DNA of 64,000 nt from Aquimarina aquimarini (lineage in GTDB: Bacteria; Bacteroidota; Bacteroidia; Flavobacteriales; Flavobacteriaceae), in NCBI RefSeq assembly GCF_900299535.1, contig NZ_OMKE01000010.1, positions 124,001 to 188,000 on the forward strand. The letters run 5' to 3'. Shown in pieces: positions 60,764 to 64,000 of this stretch (its first letter is position 1; each line of letters opens with the position of its first letter). The translations under genes were made by a program, and so were the position numbers. A model generated the notes under the pieces. That model did not search any database. It was given only the letters and a program-made list of their open reading frames with translations, and had not been told where the DNA came from.

Positions 60764-62293
60764 TTATTCTAGTGTAGAGAAATCTATTTGAGGCATAGTA
60801 TTACTAGTGCTATTTCTTTCTAATAATGTATTCTTACTTAGCGTACCATTGAAAAAACCGCAATTTTTCAAAGAAAAATAAGACCCGTTGACCCCACCAG
60901 AGTAATCAAAACGGAATTCATTATCTGCTGTAGCATCATATGTAAACTTTGCCTTGGTTACTTCATGCCAAGTGTTATTGGTGTCATATACCCATTGATT
61001 GTAAAAATTAGCACTTCTTTCTATGTTTCCAGTATTGGTATTAAAGTTTTCTAGAAACGAATATTGACGTTTTATATATGTATTGGTTTTTGGCCTTCTA
61101 AAACTAGCAATTAGATCCCATGTGCCAATCGTAGGGTCCATAAAATAAGCAGTAAAATCTGTATGATTATTTCCAGCAGGTTTACCTAGCAATAAAAACT
61201 TATAGCGTACCCCAGTTTTCCAATTGTATACCTTATAACTTTGTCCTCCAGAGCCTTCACCACCAAATTGTTGTGTGTTCACTCCCGTACCCTTTTTTAA
61301 TAATTTTATTTTGTATTCTTCAGGAATACTTCCTGGGTTGTCTGTAGAATAAGGACTCCATACAGAAAATAAAATTCGCCTTTCTATATTTGAATTTACC
61401 TGTATGCCAAAATATCCATGTTGAAAACCATTGGTCATAAAAAAGGAGCCAAGAGCATCTTGACCAGGTTCTACTTCAACTTCATTATAAAAAGCTTCGA
61501 TGTTATTAGATGTTGGAATTACATATCCAAGATGTACAGAGGGACCTCTTCTTCCAAAATGAAGCTCATCTTTGATATATTTAACAGTTTGTAATGTTGC
61601 ATCACCCCCTAATAAAACTGTTTTTACATCTGCAAAAACTGATGATGTTTTAGAAACCCCTTTTAGATCTAGATAATAATACCCCTTTGTAGATGCTTGT
61701 AGTTTTCCAACATAAATATTTTGGAAACCTGTATTGGTCAAAGTGATATTTTTTGATTGATTGTTATAAGAAGCTCTTATTTGAGAAGTTCCAGATCGAA
61801 CTCTTGCGTTGATTCCTAATTGGTACGTACCTGGTTTCTTAATGTAAAAATAAGTTCGTATAGTTATGTTTTCCTTGTTCCAATTGTTAATTCCATTATA
61901 ACCAATTATTTGTTGTGTATCAGAAGGGTTTTCAACAACCCAACTATTACCTTTGGTAGCAATAGAGATAGAGAAATTGACATCAGGGTTAGAAGGAGTT
62001 TGAGAACATTTACCAAGATCATTCCAACTTAGAGTTGTTTTTTGATACACTTTGTATGGTTGGGCGCTATCTCGTCGATACTTTACTTTATCTCCAACCT
62101 TATATTGATTAAATCTATCATATATGCTTAGAATATCACAATTACCAGAATAATCCCCTTGATTTTTATGTAGGCTAGAATTTGGTTCAGACTGCTCTTG
62201 CTTATCTATGACATCATTATCACTAGAGCAAGAAATAAGAAATATACAGCCTACAAAAGCTATGAAAAAGAAGTTGAGTTTTAAGAATTTCAT
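60764..62293 (-). CDS. DUF3472 / DUF5077 lipoprotein
   Basis: A 509-aa lipoprotein (lipobox LISC, Cys22) with a short low-complexity linker. The first part (about 50-110) has a small CBM5/12-like chitin-binding motif: DRFNQYKVGDKVKYRR, YKVYQKTTLSWNDLGKC. Then DUF5077 (about 115-225; KPGTYQLGINARVRSGTSQI), and a DUF3472 domain (about 250-470; HLGYVIPTSNNIEAFYNEVE, FFMTNGFQHGYFGIQV, LFSVWSP, LLGKPAGNNHTDFTAYFMDP). Such proteins are found in marine glycan loci and probably bind or process a glycan; catalysis is not shown. It is on the opposite strand from the CHI-like array and from priA. Confidence 0.82.
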   Translation of the reverse strand: MKFLKLNFFFIAFVGCIFLISCSSDNDVIDKQEQSEPNSSLHKNQGDYSGNCDILSIYDRFNQYKVGDKVKYRRDSAQPYKVYQKTTLSWNDLGKCSQTPSNPDVNFSISIATKGNSWVVENPSDTQQIIGYNGINNWNKENITIRTYFYIKKPGTYQLGINARVRSGTSQIRASYNNQSKNITLTNTGFQNIYVGKLQASTKGYYYLDLKGVSKTSSVFADVKTVLLGGDATLQTVKYIKDELHFGRRGPSVHLGYVIPTSNNIEAFYNEVEVEPGQDALGSFFMTNGFQHGYFGIQVNSNIERRILFSVWSPYSTDNPGSIPEEYKIKLLKKGTGVNTQQFGGEGSGGQSYKVYNWKTGVRYKFLLLGKPAGNNHTDFTAYFMDPTIGTWDLIASFRRPKTNTYIKRQYSFLENFNTNTGNIERSANFYNQWVYDTNNTWHEVTKAKFTYDATADNEFRFDYSGGVNGSYFSLKNCGFFNGTLSKNTLLERNSTSNTMPQIDFSTLE

Positions 62294-62541
62294 GTTTTTT
62301 AAGTTAAATTTGAGAGGAAAACTACTTTTAAAGAAAAAAATTATAACGTAGATGTTAATGTTTTTATAATACTTAAGATGTGATAAGAAGCTATAAAAAA
62401 GGAGAGAGATTTAGTACTTTTATTAAGAATAAAGTCTAATTGTGATAAATAATAAGTGTGTAAATAAAGGCAAGTGAGGAGAGAAATTATAAAATTTATA
62501 TTGAAAACAAAAAGTTTAAGTAAGTTCAGTAGATATTCTTG

Positions 62542-62549
62542 TATTTTTG
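62542..62549 (+). promoter_or_regulatory. Candidate -7 box of priA
   Basis: TATTTTTG fits TAnnTTTG, 43 bp before the ATG at 62593. The spacer does not place a TTG at the usual -33 spacing. Confidence 0.5.
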
Positions 62550-62592
62550 TTGTTTGTACAGAGCTTATTCTGGATTGTTGTAATACTAAATA

Positions 62593-64000
62593 ATGTCATA
62601 TTTTATAAATGTAATTCTTCCTATTCCTCTTGATAAAGAGTTTACTTATAGTATTAATGAGAATGAGGCAGCTTTTTTAAAACCAGGTATGCGTGTCGCT
62701 GTTCAGTTTGGAAAAAGTAAAGTATATGCAGCATTAGTAACACAAATACATCAGAACCCACCACAGGTTTACGAGGCTAAAGAGATAGAGCATATTTTAG
62801 ATGAATCCCCAATTGTTACTCAAAATCAATTAGAATTATGGACATGGATTTCTAGTTATTATATGTGTACAAAAGGAGAGGTAATGAGAGCAGCACTTCC
62901 TGGGGCATTTTTATTAGAAAGTGAGACTATTATCTTAAGAAATGAAAAAACCGAGTTAGATGAATCACTTCTCAAAGATGATGAATTCTTGGTGTTTGAA
63001 GCATTACAATACCAAAGTTTACTTAGAATACAAGAAGTAATGAGTATTGTGAGTAAAAAAAATGTGCTTCCAGTTATAAAACGGTTATTAGAAAAAGGAG
63101 TAATCACAGTTCAAGAAGAAATTTATGAGCAGTATAAACCAAAGATAGTACGCTATATACGATTACATAAAACGTACAAAGATGAGCAAGCACTCCGTAC
63201 ATTATTAGATACAATGACTCGTGCTCCAAAACAAAGAGAAGTGTTACTGCACTTGTTTACATTGCAAGCACAAACTACAAAGGATATTAAGGTTAGTGAA
63301 CTCATACAATCTTCTAATAGTTCTTCTTCAGTTATAAAAACTTTGATAAATAAAAATGTATTAGAAGAATATCATTTACAGACAGATCGTGTTCAATATA
63401 CAGGAGAGGTGTCAGGAAAATCAAAGCAGCTTAATGAATATCAGGAAAAAGCATATGAAGAAATAAAAAATGTTTTTAAAACCAAAGATGTATGTCTGTT
63501 TCATGGGGTTACTTCCTCTGGTAAGACAGAGGTATATGTAAAATTGATAGAACAAGTTATTCAAGAAGGAAAACAGGTATTATATTTATTGCCAGAAATA
63601 GCATTGACTACTCAACTTATAACCCGTTTACAAGAATATTTTGGAGAAAAACTGACAGTATATCATTCTAAATATTCTGTAAATGAAAGGGTAGAAGCAT
63701 GGAATAATGTAAAGCATAAAAAAAATAAAGCACAGGTTGTCATTGGCGCTAGATCCGCAATTTTTTTGCCTTTTGCCAATTTAGGGTTAGTTATTGTTGA
63801 TGAAGAACATGAAAATACATTTAAGCAATATGATCCTGCTCCTAGGTATCACGCTCGCGATACAGCAATTGTTTTGACTAAAATGTTTAATGCTAAAATA
63901 GTACTAGGCTCTGCGACACCTGCATTAGAAACATATTATAATACGCAACAAGGAAAGTATGGGCTTGTAGAGTTGACAAGAAGGTATGGTGGTGTGCTGA
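62593..64000 (+). CDS. priA: Primosomal protein N' (replication-restart helicase PriA), 3' end cut by window edge
   Basis: Reading from ATG 62593 gives 469 codons and runs off the window. PriA recognises stalled forks and restarts replication. Sections: N-terminal 3'-binding domain (MSYFINVILPIPLDKEFTYS with PGMRVAVQFGKSKVYAALV), winged helix (about 110-230), then the helicase core with Walker A CLFHGVTSSGKTEVY (about 302-316), YLLPEIALT, VIVDEEHE (DEEH) and GSATPALETY. The first Zn-binding cysteines and second helicase half lie beyond the edge. The start is supported by the -7 box. Confidence 0.95.
   Translation, partial: MSYFINVILPIPLDKEFTYSINENEAAFLKPGMRVAVQFGKSKVYAALVTQIHQNPPQVYEAKEIEHILDESPIVTQNQLELWTWISSYYMCTKGEVMRAALPGAFLLESETIILRNEKTELDESLLKDDEFLVFEALQYQSLLRIQEVMSIVSKKNVLPVIKRLLEKGVITVQEEIYEQYKPKIVRYIRLHKTYKDEQALRTLLDTMTRAPKQREVLLHLFTLQAQTTKDIKVSELIQSSNSSSSVIKTLINKNVLEEYHLQTDRVQYTGEVSGKSKQLNEYQEKAYEEIKNVFKTKDVCLFHGVTSSGKTEVYVKLIEQVIQEGKQVLYLLPEIALTTQLITRLQEYFGEKLTVYHSKYSVNERVEAWNNVKHKKNKAQVVIGARSAIFLPFANLGLVIVDEEHENTFKQYDPAPRYHARDTAIVLTKMFNAKIVLGSATPALETYYNTQQGKYGLVELTRRYGGVL

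Noticed and set aside
62859..63107. 82-codon minus-strand frame
   Set aside because: Antisense to the priA N-terminal region, with no independent support.

Overview
The window is an AT-rich chromosomal segment of a Bacteroidota bacterium, most likely a marine Flavobacteriaceae (Aquimarina-like; genus is inference). The evidence is a TonB-dependent receptor with a CarboxypepD_reg-like domain, a DUF4249 partner, two proteins with type IX secretion (T9SS) C-terminal domains, many short-signal lipoproteins, A-rich upstream regions instead of Shine-Dalgarno sites, several TAnnTTTG-type -7 promoter boxes, and flavobacterial gene neighbourhoods (lptD-ridA, amidase-MCE-Fe-S-GH3, DUF3822-rsmD). No rRNA, tRNA, CRISPR array, insertion sequence or phage module was seen.

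1-16.6 kb is an accessory, outward-facing region, almost all on the minus strand. It holds a DUF4249 lipoprotein (cut by the window edge) with its TonB receptor, then an array of surface proteins: two right-handed beta-helix proteins alternating with two related jelly-roll (polysaccharide-lyase-like) lipoproteins, then a tandem pair of a second jelly-roll family. A 955-aa T9SS-exported protein follows, in which glycerophosphodiesterase (GDPD) modules sit inside a phytase-like esterase domain. A divergent GH31 lipoprotein closes the block. It looks like a non-canonical glycan utilisation locus without SusC/SusD.

16.7-24.2 kb carries small or membrane genes: a lipoprotein, a YdeI/DUF1801 protein, a carboxylesterase, a membrane-anchored LAS-type metallopeptidase candidate, a DUF4870-like protein, a dihydroorotase homologue lacking the metal-binding HxH, a BatA-domain protein and an outer-membrane beta-barrel. 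A 509-bp gene-free gap contains an 8-bp tandem repeat.

24.3-40.1 kb is mainly envelope and redox core: a COG2509 flavoprotein, a GAF histidine kinase, ridA and lptD on one side. On the other is the operon amidase - MCE protein - HdrC-like Fe-S membrane protein - HAD hydrolase - CCG Fe-S protein - 161-aa conserved protein - GH3/beta-lactamase fusion - aldo/keto reductase.

40.3-57.2 kb contains housekeeping genes (rsmD, DUF3822, RecD-like helicase, maf, yebC, pterin dehydratase, UbiA homologue, rlmH, nadC), an envelope-sugar gene fusing CMP-Kdo synthetase (KdsB) to a KdnB-like Kdo 8-oxidase, a lysophospholipid acyltransferase, a pyridine-nucleotide-disulfide oxidoreductase and a two-component operon. 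57.2-64 kb has a YihY protein, three exported chalcone-isomerase-like paralogues interrupted by a DUF2147 gene, a DUF3472 lipoprotein, and the 5' part of priA.

The most distinctive items are the KdsB-KdnB fusion, the GDPD-in-phytase exoprotein, the duplicated beta-helix/jelly-roll array, and several long perfect AT-rich palindromes in intergenic gaps.
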